Positions 44,761-53,545 of a stretch of DNA of 64,000 nt are shown in pieces. Source of the stretch: Entomobacter blattae. Its GTDB lineage: Bacteria > Pseudomonadota > Alphaproteobacteria > Acetobacterales > Acetobacteraceae. Below the pieces are notes generated by a model, which worked only from the letters and a program-made list of their open reading frames with translations, made no database searches and was not told the origin of the DNA. The translations under genes and the position numbers were made by a program. Positions within the stretch are counted from its first letter, which is position 1; each line of letters begins with the position of its first letter. The stretch is taken from assembly GCF_014672835.1 (NCBI RefSeq), contig NZ_CP060244.1, positions 2,637,843-2,701,842 on the forward strand, written 5' to 3'.

Positions 44761-46935
44761 TTAATTCCGCAAATACAGGATGAATAAAAGCCAGCAAACA
44801 CCGGCAATCACCATAAAAGAAGCATCAGGTGAAAATTTTATTCGGGTAGAATAGGCATGAGCTATTGTTTTCTGTAAACGCCAAAATCGTTTAAAATGCC
44901 TTATTACCCTTAGTAGCACGGACTGGCTGATCTCATAATATAGTCGAACCAGCGCCTGATACCATAAAATAGGCTCTACCGGCTGATGGAGAAAAGACTG
45001 CTTTTCTGCTGACCACTCTGGCGTAAAATAAATCCCCTGCTTCCACGTAACAGGAGACATTTTAAAAGAAAAATCTGTTATCTTCCTCTCTTTCATCCAT
45101 ATTAACCGTGCTCCAGCATAGACCCCTAACCATACGATAACGCCCCCCAAAAGAGAAAAAGCGTAAACACCTTTTCCGCCCTTTATGAAGGGTGTATGGT
45201 ACCATACCATCTGCCCAAGAAGTGACTGGTAAGAAGAAGCTTGCGTGCTTCCTTCAAAGGACCAATCGATGCGCTGAAATAAAAAAAACCAAAAAAGCGG
45301 TGTAAAGAAAAGAAACCCTAAACCTACCACCCCTAAAAAGGCTAAAGAACGATGAAGCTGACCGCCTTTTTGCTTCCAAAAAAAAGAGAATTTGCTCGTA
45401 TATCCCCTTCTCAATACTCCCTCAAAGGCGGCCTCATCTTCGCTTGGAATAAGAAATTGAGTGTAGCTCCCCTCTTCTTTAATCTTATTAAGAAAGATCA
45501 GCTCTAACCCAATATGATAGACAATAAACAAAAAACATATGCCCATAAAACCATAAGCCGCCAAAAGAGCGCTTCCCCCCATTTTTCCCCAGAAACTCCC
45601 CATAAAACAGTCACCAGCAACCGTTAAAATCTGCCAACCGACTACCCCACCCTGAAGAAAAAGGATGATTAACAAAGCTATCCACCCTTCTCCTACCTGT
45701 TTCTTCGGCCATGGCAGCCCAAAGGGGTGTTCTGGCTGTTTCTCCTCCTTATCAAGCTGATGATCTAAACCTATGAGCAGGAGCATACCTCCCATAAAAA
45801 CGATCCCCAACACCATAAGGCAAGCTCTGATCATTTCGCCTGCATGAAGGAAATCATGCACTCGTAAATACATGTGAGCTCCCCCCATAAACACCATAAC
45901 CTGGCTTACCAATAAACGGGGCAATGCTGATAAAAAGACAGAAAGGCCAGGCTGTAAACAGACCATAATCGTCGTATGAATACCGCCGATAACTCCCATA
46001 ATGATGAGGGGAAGGTCAATAAAATCTGAAGTTAAAAACATGAATGGGAAATCATGAATATATCGTAATAAAAGATATCCACCTCCTTGGGCTACGATCA
46101 TTGCGCCAAGATATTTGCCAAGATCGTCTGGTCTTTCCTCTTCTTCCTCGTCAAGAGGCCCATAAAGGTTAGCCCATAGGAGAATTCCCCCCACTAAAAT
46201 AAAGAAAACCACATACCCGATCAGGCTATAGGCCAAAGCCTGTTGTTCTCCACCAAACAAGGGTGAGAAAGAGGACAAAAACTCCCTTCCCCACTCATTT
46301 TTTCCAGCGCTTAAGTTTTTTCCGGCGCTTAAGTTCTGTTCAATAAAATGCTTGGGTATTGAAATAAACCCAAACAGAAAAAACAGAGCCAAAAAAGTTT
46401 TTCCCCTGTTTTTTTGCCTTTTCTGGGGGCCCTCACCTCTTCCACACCACCCAAGGCTATTATAAAATTGAACAATGAGCAGGCAGGCCAGAGATAAACC
46501 CATTATAATGGAGGTATCTCCAAAATAGACCCAGACAATAAAAAAATGATACCATAGGAATGACCTGAGCATAATAAGGCGCGCCCATAGGGCATAGCAT
46601 AGGCCGATCAGGAATTGTGCAGCAAGAAAAATACAGGATAACTCATCAAGCCTTAGGAAAAAGAATAGAGTATTGGAATATTTTATGGCAGTGACCGTAT
46701 TTTGCTGGAGTGCAGGCCAAAGAATGACACACACACACACCAGAAAAGCCATCCCCATAAAAAATGCCACACCATACTGCATGATCTGCTCTTGCTGCTT
46801 AACACCAGAAAGAACCAACAGTCTTTCAAGAGAGGGTACATAAATTGCCATAGGCAATAAAGTACAAATCACCAGCAACAAGGTTATGGCAGACAGAATA
46901 AACCCCCTTAACCATATTGAAACGCAGCATAGCAC
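44761..46935 (-). CDS. Large antiporter-like membrane subunit (HyfB homologue), diverged
   Basis: The 724-residue protein has about 15 hydrophobic segments and opens the operon. Its middle region (about 310-360: GIHTTIMVCLQPGLSVFLSALPR, then QVMVFMGGAHMYLRVHDFL) aligns in pattern with the LHxWLPxAHPAAPSPVSALMSG-x-K-x-GIYGLLRV block of HyfB/NuoL, but the charged residues and the lysine are gone. A 6-residue in-frame duplication, NLSAGKNLSAGK (46298-46333), and acidic insertions (DEEEEERPDD) interrupt loops. It would form the distal membrane arm, perhaps without proton pumping. Assigned by order and weak similarity. Confidence 0.75.
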   Translation of the reverse strand: MLCCVSIWLRGFILSAITLLLVICTLLPMAIYVPSLERLLVLSGVKQQEQIMQYGVAFFMGMAFLVCVCVILWPALQQNTVTAIKYSNTLFFFLRLDELSCIFLAAQFLIGLCYALWARLIMLRSFLWYHFFIVWVYFGDTSIIMGLSLACLLIVQFYNSLGWCGRGEGPQKRQKNRGKTFLALFFLFGFISIPKHFIEQNLSAGKNLSAGKNEWGREFLSSFSPLFGGEQQALAYSLIGYVVFFILVGGILLWANLYGPLDEEEEERPDDLGKYLGAMIVAQGGGYLLLRYIHDFPFMFLTSDFIDLPLIIMGVIGGIHTTIMVCLQPGLSVFLSALPRLLVSQVMVFMGGAHMYLRVHDFLHAGEMIRACLMVLGIVFMGGMLLLIGLDHQLDKEEKQPEHPFGLPWPKKQVGEGWIALLIILFLQGGVVGWQILTVAGDCFMGSFWGKMGGSALLAAYGFMGICFLFIVYHIGLELIFLNKIKEEGSYTQFLIPSEDEAAFEGVLRRGYTSKFSFFWKQKGGQLHRSLAFLGVVGLGFLFFTPLFWFFLFQRIDWSFEGSTQASSYQSLLGQMVWYHTPFIKGGKGVYAFSLLGGVIVWLGVYAGARLIWMKERKITDFSFKMSPVTWKQGIYFTPEWSAEKQSFLHQPVEPILWYQALVRLYYEISQSVLLRVIRHFKRFWRLQKTIAHAYSTRIKFSPDASFMVIAGVCWLLFILYLRN

Positions 46936-47039
46936 CGCACGGAACAGAAGCCATTCCTACACAAGAAGGAAACAAGACTGCTTTTTAAAACCTATCTTCG
47001 CCTTATCGTAATGGAAAATAAAAAGGAAAACAAACCAAA

Positions 47040-47900
47040 TCACAACATCGCCAATGGCCATTTTTTCTTAGGCGGGGCAAAAGCCTTATCCAAATCCAGC
47101 ATATCGCGCTCAGTAAGACTTATTTCTAAAGAAAGGATATTACTGGTCATATGTTTTAATGTTCCCGCCTTGGGAATAGCCAATACATCTGGCTGGCGTA
47201 AAACCCAAGCTAAGGCAATCTGCGCAGGAGTTGCCTGCCCTTCCGTAGTTATGTGCCGGGCTGCCACTTGCTGTAATACCGGGTTGTGCAACATTCTGCC
47301 CCCCTGGCCAAGGGGCGAGTAAGCCATGGTTATGACCTCTTTCTGGCGGTTATAGGCCAAAAGATCGTATTCTATCCCCCTATGGTCCAGGCTATAAAGC
47401 ACCTGGTTGGCAAAACATGAGGGCATGGTATGAAGGTCTTCTAGGGTCTGCATCTCGGCGACATCAAAATTTGAAACCCCCCACGCCTTAATAAGGCCTT
47501 CATCACAAAGTTTTACAAAAGCTTCCACCGTCTCAGAAATGGGAACACGCCCTGCCCAATGCAAAAGGTAAAGATCCACATAATCAACCCCCAACCTTTT
47601 AAGGGATTTTCGACAGCTCTGCGCTACATCTTCCTTGCTGGCATTAGAGGGGAGGACCTTGGTGACCAAAAAAACCTTGTCCCTACGGCCAGCTATGGCC
47701 TCGCCCACCAGGCGTTCAGAAGCACCATTCCCATACATTTCAGCTGTATCAATAACACTTAACCCATAGTCTATCCCATATTGAAGGCTTGCAATTTCCT
47801 CTTGCCTGAGAGCGGGATTGTCTCCCATATTCCATGTTCCCTGCCCCAATACAGGAACTGACACGGAGTGAGCAGCGTAAACTTTTGGTAATCCGTTCAT
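47040..47900 (-). CDS. Aldo/keto reductase
   Basis: The 286-residue protein has the AKR barrel with the catalytic tetrad visible: Asp and Tyr in VIDTAEMYGNGASERLVG, Lys in FLVTKVLPSN, and His in YLLHWAGRVP. The C-terminal NADPH-binding loop reads IPKAGTLKHMTSNI. It reduces aldehydes or ketones in the cytoplasm with NADPH; the substrate is not predictable. It lies 104 bp upstream of the hyf-like operon on the same strand, so cotranscription is possible but not shown by spacing. A 305-bp spacer (47901-48205) upstream contains ATCTGTATTCTTT twice and no gene. Confidence 0.93.
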   Translation of the reverse strand: MNGLPKVYAAHSVSVPVLGQGTWNMGDNPALRQEEIASLQYGIDYGLSVIDTAEMYGNGASERLVGEAIAGRRDKVFLVTKVLPSNASKEDVAQSCRKSLKRLGVDYVDLYLLHWAGRVPISETVEAFVKLCDEGLIKAWGVSNFDVAEMQTLEDLHTMPSCFANQVLYSLDHRGIEYDLLAYNRQKEVITMAYSPLGQGGRMLHNPVLQQVAARHITTEGQATPAQIALAWVLRQPDVLAIPKAGTLKHMTSNILSLEISLTERDMLDLDKAFAPPKKKWPLAML

Positions 47901-48205
47901 TGATCTCCTCCCTTATATTGTCCGGATTCAACTTATCAGGCTCTTGATAAAATTTCTCTCAATTTCCTGTTCTGATACACCAAAACATCGTGGCAATAAA
48001 CTCATAACGGGCGGAGAACAATAACATGATCTGTATTCTTTAAAACCATCGCTTTATCTGTATTCTTTGCCTTAAAGCCTACGCTTTCTCCGCTTGTCAA
48101 GCGTCGCTGTTTCCGGCCATTTTGCTCTGATTGAGGCAAAAATCCATTTGGTTTCCTCTTGAGGCTCTTAACCATTTCGTGCCTACGCCACCCTCTCGAC
48201 GAAGG
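47901..48205. other. 305-bp spacer between holC and aldo/keto reductase
   Basis: No gene is visible. The 13-bp word ATCTGTATTCTTT occurs twice (about 48029-48041 and 48056-48068). No hairpin with a T-run was found after holC. Confidence 0.5.
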
Positions 48206-48673
48206 CTATTGGCGTTGTTTCCACCCCTTTTCGTCTTGGTACCAATAAGTGGGCTGAATAGCATTGTCTTTAAAAAATTGCCATAGTCCCCTTGCCATCT
48301 CGACAGCCTGGACATTGTGGTCTTCAAAAACAACAAAAATACGTTCCAGCGCAGGATAGGAAAAGAAATCCGCTCCATCAACCAGAAAAAGACACGCTGC
48401 TTTATTCGGCACATCCTTGCCAACAGTAAGCCATATGGGAGAAAGCTCCGGATAGCTTTGCCCCTGCAAACCATGGGGAAGCCAAAATGGCTGCTCGGCT
48501 TCCCACAGGGCTAAATCCAACGCTTTCAGCAACTGAGAATCTCGGCATCTCACCACTGCTCTTTGTCGACCAGCGAGCACTTTCCCTAACAAAAGCGGTA
48601 AGGCCTGTTTAACCCCAGTGCGGGTCAGGTGGTAAAAACCGGCCTGGACTGTCTTTTGCAAAGAGTCTGTCAT
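48206..48673 (-). CDS. holC: DNA polymerase III chi subunit
   Basis: The 155-residue protein has the chi pattern: FYHLTRTGVKQALPLLLGKVLAGRQRAVVR, LDLALWEAEQPFWLPHGLQG with the DLW/FLPHG core, VPNKAACLFLVDGA and ERIFVVFEDHNVQAVEMARGLW. It links the clamp-loader to single-strand binding protein at the replication fork. It follows pepA by 69 bp, the usual order in proteobacteria. Its length fits the family. Confidence 0.93.
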   Translation of the reverse strand: MTDSLQKTVQAGFYHLTRTGVKQALPLLLGKVLAGRQRAVVRCRDSQLLKALDLALWEAEQPFWLPHGLQGQSYPELSPIWLTVGKDVPNKAACLFLVDGADFFSYPALERIFVVFEDHNVQAVEMARGLWQFFKDNAIQPTYWYQDEKGWKQRQ

Positions 48674-48742
48674 GATATTGAGTCCGTCATGATATCACCA
48701 AACTCTCCTCGAACTCAGCCCTATCTCTCTTCTTCTTAAAAA

Positions 48743-50215
48743 TCAGAGGGACTCATGATAACGTTTGACAAACCTGTCCAAAAGGCGAACCCCAAAGCCA
48801 CTGGCCCCCTTGGGAACGATAGGGGATGTTTTGGTAGCCCACGCCGTTCCTGCAATATCAAGATGAGCCCAAGGCGTTGAACCTACAAATCGCTGAAGGA
48901 ACTGGGCTGCGGTGATAGAGCCCCCCGCACGACCTCCAATATTTTTCATATCAGCAATATCAGATTGTAGCAGCTTGTCATAAGCATCCCCTAAAGGCAT
49001 GCGCCAGAGCCTTTCATGGCTCTCTTCTCCACATTCTAACAAGGCTTCTGCCAAGGACTCTGTATTACTGAAAAGGCCTGCCCGTTCATGACCCAGGCTG
49101 ATAATAATGGCCCCTGTAAGGGTGGCAAGATCTACCATAAGTTTCGGTGAAAACCGCCTGGCAGCATAAGCCAAAATATCGGCCAGTACAAGGCGGCCTT
49201 CCGCATCGGTATTGAGGACTTCTATCGTTTGGCCTGAATAGCTTTTTATAACATCCCCCGGGCGTTGCGCCGTTCCCGATGGCATATTTTCAACCAGACC
49301 AATTACCCCAACAGCATTGACCTGCGCTTTACGGCCAGCCAATGCCGCCATTAGTCCACATACCGTGCCCGCTCCTGCCATATCCCACTTCATGTCTTCC
49401 ATCCCGGAAGCTGGTTTAATGGAAATCCCCCCAGAATCAAACGTCACCCCTTTCCCGATAAAGGCTAAAGGGGGTGTTCCTACTTTGCCGCCTTTCCAGT
49501 TCATAATCACAGTACGAGCCCCTGCCTGGCTACCTTGAGCTACACCAAGTAAAGCCCCAAAACCAAGCTTCTCCATGGCATCTTCATCCAATATTTCGAC
49601 CTCAAGACCCAATTTTTGCAACGCCATAACCCGCTGGGCAAAAACTGGTGGGGTCAGAATATTGCCAGGCTCACTCACCAAATTGCGGGTAAATTCTATG
49701 CCTTTCAGAAGGGCAAGTGCCGCAGGCCATAGGGCTTCCGCCTCCTGATATTGAGGCCCTTGAACGACCAATTTAGTAAGTTTGTTCTTTTTTCCCTTGT
49801 CCTCTTCAGTTTTGTAGAGATCAAAACTGTAACTGCGCAAATAAGCCCCGCTGGCCACCTGTACCAACATTTCTGCCTGATGGCCTTCTACTGCTATAAC
49901 TGCTCCTTCGTCACCTCCCTTGAGATGAAAGGCTGCTATACCACCAGCCTCTTCAAGATCAGTTGAGGTCACCTCGGTTTTTTTCCCCAAACCTACCAGA
50001 ACTATACGGCCGAGCCCTTCAATGGGGGCGATGAGCACACAGCTTTTATGCTTTGCAAACTCAAAAGATTCTGCCTTAACCGCCCGGCTCAAAGCCCCTT
50101 TTGCCGCCGTATCAACTTGCTGAAACAAGGAAGATGATAAAGCATCATCGCCAAGAACAAGGGCAAGCCCACCAGAAGAAGGCATTTGAAAGGCTGAAAA
50201 ACTGACATCTAACAT
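48743..50215 (-). CDS. pepA: Leucyl aminopeptidase (cytosol aminopeptidase, M17)
   Basis: The 490-residue protein has the M17 C-terminal catalytic domain with FIGKGVTFDSGGISIKPASG (metal ligands Lys and Asp), MKWDMAGAGTVCG and the signature NTDAEGRLVLADIL, while the N-terminal macro-like domain (1-170) fits the hexameric family. It removes N-terminal residues from peptides; in some bacteria it also binds DNA. It heads a pepA-holC unit; the 306-bp region upstream (50216-50521) is the divergent promoter region with cysQ and has no other gene. Confidence 0.97.
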   Translation of the reverse strand: MLDVSFSAFQMPSSGGLALVLGDDALSSSLFQQVDTAAKGALSRAVKAESFEFAKHKSCVLIAPIEGLGRIVLVGLGKKTEVTSTDLEEAGGIAAFHLKGGDEGAVIAVEGHQAEMLVQVASGAYLRSYSFDLYKTEEDKGKKNKLTKLVVQGPQYQEAEALWPAALALLKGIEFTRNLVSEPGNILTPPVFAQRVMALQKLGLEVEILDEDAMEKLGFGALLGVAQGSQAGARTVIMNWKGGKVGTPPLAFIGKGVTFDSGGISIKPASGMEDMKWDMAGAGTVCGLMAALAGRKAQVNAVGVIGLVENMPSGTAQRPGDVIKSYSGQTIEVLNTDAEGRLVLADILAYAARRFSPKLMVDLATLTGAIIISLGHERAGLFSNTESLAEALLECGEESHERLWRMPLGDAYDKLLQSDIADMKNIGGRAGGSITAAQFLQRFVGSTPWAHLDIAGTAWATKTSPIVPKGASGFGVRLLDRFVKRYHESL

Positions 50216-50521
50216 TTAGTATAGGCTCCAAATTCTACAATAATACGGCCCCATGACGAAAAAGCTTTCCCTACAATCCTGTAAGGCCCTTACAACATAA
50301 TCCCTTCGCCGTAATGTCGCCACGATATAACCTCGATACATATGCCTGAGTGGTTTGCAGGCCTCAATGTAAACATTTCCAGCCCGTTGGCAACACGACA
50401 CTGCTCACAACGATTATTATTTTCTTTTGAAAAAGACAAATAAAGTTGCAATGATCCCTACCTTATGAAAAATTAACCTTATTGCCAATATTTTATAACT
50501 TTTATTTCTCTCAGGATCATC

Positions 50522-51313
50522 ATGACTTCCCTTGCCGATGCAGAACTCCTAGACTCCATTGGAAACATTGCCGAAAAGGCAGGAAAAATTATTGAAGAGA
50601 TCCGACAGAAAGGTTTTTCCTCTTATCGTAAGGCGGATAATTCCAGCGTTACAGATGCGGACAAGGCTTCTGAAAAATACATTCTTGAAGAAATCCACAA
50701 GCTTACACCTCATATCCCAGCTATTGGCGAGGAAGAATTTTCCGCAGGGATTCACCACAAAACAAGTGATGAGTTTTGGCTGATTGACCCGCTTGATGGA
50801 ACAACAGAATTTATTGCCGGCAAACAAACCTTTACTGTTAATATTGGCCTTGTCCGCCATTATCGCCCGGTTCTGGGAGCCGTCTACCTGCCTGCAACAC
50901 AAGAGCTATTTTTGGGGCAAGTCGGGCAAGGGGCCAAAAAAATCCACAATGCCATTTCTACTCCCGTTCATGTCCGCCAGCCCCCCCAGGAAGGCATTAC
51001 TGTATTGGCCTCCCGCCGAGACTCTCAATGCCCAGAGCTTGCCCCGCTTCTGCAAGAAAGAAATGTTCATACCATTATCCACATTGGGTCTTCTGTGAAA
51101 TTCGTCAGAATCGCTGAAGGTGCAGCAGACTTCTACCCAAGATTTTTACCCACAATGGAATGGGATACGGCCGCTCCACAAGCTATTATAGAAGCCGCAG
51201 GGGGGAGTATATGCCCACTGGATTCTCCTGAAACTCCTCTTACTTACGGCAAGCCAGGGTGGAAAAATCCTTCTTTTATATGCTCAACGCAACCGGCACA
51301 CTATCCACGCTAG
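50522..51313 (+). CDS. cysQ: 3'(2'),5'-bisphosphate nucleotidase (CysQ family)
   Basis: The 263-residue inositol-monophosphatase-fold enzyme has the metal-binding segments PAIGEEEF, FWLIDPLDGTTEFIAG and the C-terminal WDTAAPQAIIEAAGG. CysQ hydrolyses 3'-phosphoadenosine 5'-phosphate to AMP, clearing an inhibitory product of sulfate assimilation. Sulfur genes are not adjacent, so an inositol-phosphatase role is a possible alternative, but the DPLDGTTEF form and C-terminus favour CysQ. CAGGATC precedes the ATG. The following 438-bp spacer has no gene. Confidence 0.93.
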   Translation: MTSLADAELLDSIGNIAEKAGKIIEEIRQKGFSSYRKADNSSVTDADKASEKYILEEIHKLTPHIPAIGEEEFSAGIHHKTSDEFWLIDPLDGTTEFIAGKQTFTVNIGLVRHYRPVLGAVYLPATQELFLGQVGQGAKKIHNAISTPVHVRQPPQEGITVLASRRDSQCPELAPLLQERNVHTIIHIGSSVKFVRIAEGAADFYPRFLPTMEWDTAAPQAIIEAAGGSICPLDSPETPLTYGKPGWKNPSFICSTQPAHYPR

Positions 51314-51751
51314 CCGTCTATTACCTATACCTATGAAGGCATTTATATACTGAGCACTAATATTAAAGAGCATTTCATTCCAGCTCCTCTCTGCATAGAG
51401 ATCACCCTCTCTTACCCTTGATTTTCATCAATCAGGTCCACTGATTTTCTCAAAAAAACTGATCTTCTCAAAAATAAGAATATGCCTCTTTAATAAAAAT
51501 ATGACTCTTTCAAAATGCTATCTCTTCCTTCTCTGGCTTAGGGAAAAACCTGCCTTTCCCAGCAATATTTTTATAACCCAAGGGGGATCTATTCTCTCCA
51601 TATCGACAAAAATCCCCCTGAATAGAATTTAAAAACTTTTTTCACCATCTGAAGGTTGTTATAGTATCTACAAAACCTGTTTTCCCATTAAAATACTCCT
51701 GGTTAAACTGAACCTAACCAAAAAATAACCTGAGTTTGCTATAAACTAAAA
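51314..51751. other. 438-bp AT-rich spacer between cysQ and sua5
   Basis: No gene is visible. A near-duplicate CTGATTTTCTCAAAAA / CTGATCTTCTCAAAAA occurs at about 51440-51473. The right half is AT-rich and probably contains the promoter of the sua5-rsmA run, though no pair of boxes was convincing. Confidence 0.5.
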
Positions 51752-52792
51752 ATGTCACCTGTTATGGACCACATCTCTTCCTGCCCTGAAATTCTTCCTG
51801 CTACCATGGCGGGAATTGCGCGTGCCGCATGGCTTCTGCAACAGGGCAAGCTTGTTGCCTTTGGCACGGAGACTGTCTATGGACTTGGTGCAGATGCTAC
51901 CCAATCCTTGGCTGTTCAGCGCCTATACCAGGCAAAAGGCAGACCCGCCTATAACCCCCTTATTAGCCATTTTCCCAGTGCGAACGTCGCTTTTCGATAT
52001 GGAAAGCCCTCTGCCTTGGCCAAAGCACTCGCTGATGCCTTCTGGCCTGGGCCCTTAACCCTGATTTTGCCCCTTCAACCTAATAGCCCTATTAGCCCGC
52101 TGGCCTTAGCCCACCTTGCCACCATCGCTGTGCGAGTGCCAGACGTTGAAGCCATTCAAACCTTGCTCTCTCTAACTGATCGGCCCATTGTTGCGCCTTC
52201 AGCCAACCCTTCTGGGCGTATATCTCCCACCACCAGTGCGCACGTTCTCAATACCTTGGGAGATAGGGTCGATGCTATCCTTGATACGGGGCCCGCCCGC
52301 ATTGGGGTGGAAAGCAGCATTGTTGATGTCAGTTCAGAGCAAGCTTACCTCTTACGCCCAGGTGGCATTTCCCTTGAAGAGTTGAATGCAGCCAGCCAGG
52401 GTTTGGGGAGGATCCTGCCTGCCCAAAAGCCAGAACAAAATGCCATGTCTGCCCCTTCTTCCATTATCGCCCCTGGTCAGCTTACTTCTCACTATGCCCC
52501 AACCCTTCCCGTCAGGCTCAATGCCACCCATATTCAACCCAATGAAGCCCAGCTCGCCTTTGGCAGGCCCCTCCCCGGTGGGAGAGTGACCTACAATCTC
52601 AGCCCTTCAGGAAGCCTTGCGGAAGCTGCCAGAAACCTGTTTTCTGCCTTACATGATCTGGATAAGGAAGGCCAAAGCCAGAACGTAAACGGCATTGCCG
52701 TCATGCCCATTCCCCACACCCAATTGGGGCTTGCGATTAACGATAGGCTGAAGCGCGCTGCTGCTCCTAAGGAAAACCACGAGCCAGCATGA
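51752..52792 (+). CDS. L-threonylcarbamoyladenylate synthase (Sua5/TsaC)
   Basis: The 346-residue protein is the long Sua5 form: a YrdC/TsaC domain (GKLVAFGTETVYGLGADAT, YQAKGRPAYNPLISH, PGPLTLIL, APSANPSGRISPTTSAHVL, GVESSIVDVS) and a C-terminal Sua5 domain after the linker with SSIIAPGQLTSHYAP. It makes threonylcarbamoyl-AMP for the t6A modification of ANN-decoding tRNAs. The downstream gene overlaps by 4 bp (ATGA). It is first in the run leading to lptFGD-surA-rsmA, though a 200-bp spacer precedes lptF. Confidence 0.95.
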   Translation: MSPVMDHISSCPEILPATMAGIARAAWLLQQGKLVAFGTETVYGLGADATQSLAVQRLYQAKGRPAYNPLISHFPSANVAFRYGKPSALAKALADAFWPGPLTLILPLQPNSPISPLALAHLATIAVRVPDVEAIQTLLSLTDRPIVAPSANPSGRISPTTSAHVLNTLGDRVDAILDTGPARIGVESSIVDVSSEQAYLLRPGGISLEELNAASQGLGRILPAQKPEQNAMSAPSSIIAPGQLTSHYAPTLPVRLNATHIQPNEAQLAFGRPLPGGRVTYNLSPSGSLAEAARNLFSALHDLDKEGQSQNVNGIAVMPIPHTQLGLAINDRLKRAAAPKENHEPA

Positions 52793-53343
52793 CAGAAAAA
52801 AGCAATAAAATTGACCCTAAAGAACTAAAAATCCTCTCTGACATCCTCGCATTGGTGCTCGAGGAACAATCTGGACAATCTCTCAATGCCTTAGAAGCCA
52901 TTAAAAACCGGGCAAGAAAAAATAAAGTCACTGGTGGAGCCCTTAAAAACCTTTTTGTAGCGCTTGCCCCTAATCCTCCCAAGCCTCCTCCCAGAAAGCC
53001 CCGCAATACGGCATCCACTGCTAAAAGCACCGATTCATCCCCCTCAAGCCGTGCACAAATCGCCAAATTAACAGACTCCCTTAACCGCATGGATATAGAG
53101 CTTCGAACAACAAAAGCCAGAAACGACGCCATGAAAATGCGTCTTTTCCAAATAGAAAATGCCTATATCCAGCTTCAGGAAACTACAACAAAAATTTATG
53201 GTAAACGTTCTTTACGTGCGCCCCTGATTCTGGCGATCTTTTTCTGTGGTTTAATTATTGGGATTGGAGGTATGGTTGTCTATCATGCTATTCCTTCAGG
53301 CACCCCTTCAGAAAATAAATATTATCTGGGCCAGTTCCGCTAA
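52789..53343 (+). CDS. Uncharacterised coiled-coil protein with C-terminal membrane anchor
   Basis: The 184-residue protein begins with a short helical domain (KELKILSDILALVLEEQSGQ), has a basic, proline-rich linker (PKPPPRKPRNTAST), a predicted coiled coil (AQIAKLTDSLNRMDIELRTT) and one membrane segment near the C-terminus (LILAIFFCGLIIGIGGMVVY). It overlaps sua5 by 4 bp, so they are translated together. I recognise no family; function is unknown. The Pro/Lys linker hints at protein or nucleic-acid contacts, but that is speculation. Confidence 0.75.
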   Translation: MTEKSNKIDPKELKILSDILALVLEEQSGQSLNALEAIKNRARKNKVTGGALKNLFVALAPNPPKPPPRKPRNTASTAKSTDSSPSSRAQIAKLTDSLNRMDIELRTTKARNDAMKMRLFQIENAYIQLQETTTKIYGKRSLRAPLILAIFFCGLIIGIGGMVVYHAIPSGTPSENKYYLGQFR

Positions 53344-53428
53344 TCTCTCTCGTCTTCCCACTTCCCCCTAGGCCTGCATGCCCGATGAGTCATGAGGGGA
53401 TGGTCATTCAAAAACGGATAGACCCTCC

Positions 53429-53500
53429 ACCCTTAATAATTTTCTTCCAGAAACAAAACAGGTATTAAGGGTAAAGACATCTTCCCACCTGCATGCAGGT
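53429..53500. promoter_or_regulatory. Inverted repeat and palindrome upstream of lptF
   Basis: ACCCTTAATA (53429-53438) pairs perfectly with TATTAAGGGT (53463-53472). Sixteen bases further on lies the palindrome ACCTGCATGCAGGT (53487-53500). Both sit in the 202-bp spacer before lptF and could be operators or an RNA hairpin controlling the lpt operon. The function is inferred only from symmetry and place. Confidence 0.35.
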
Positions 53501-53545
53501 AGGCTACTATATTTTTGCCATCTTTATACCCGTAGAATCTGCCGT

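Noticed and set aside
48097..48474. 125-codon minus-strand ORF overlapping holC
   Set aside because: It is another frame of the holC strand and its content is compositional noise.
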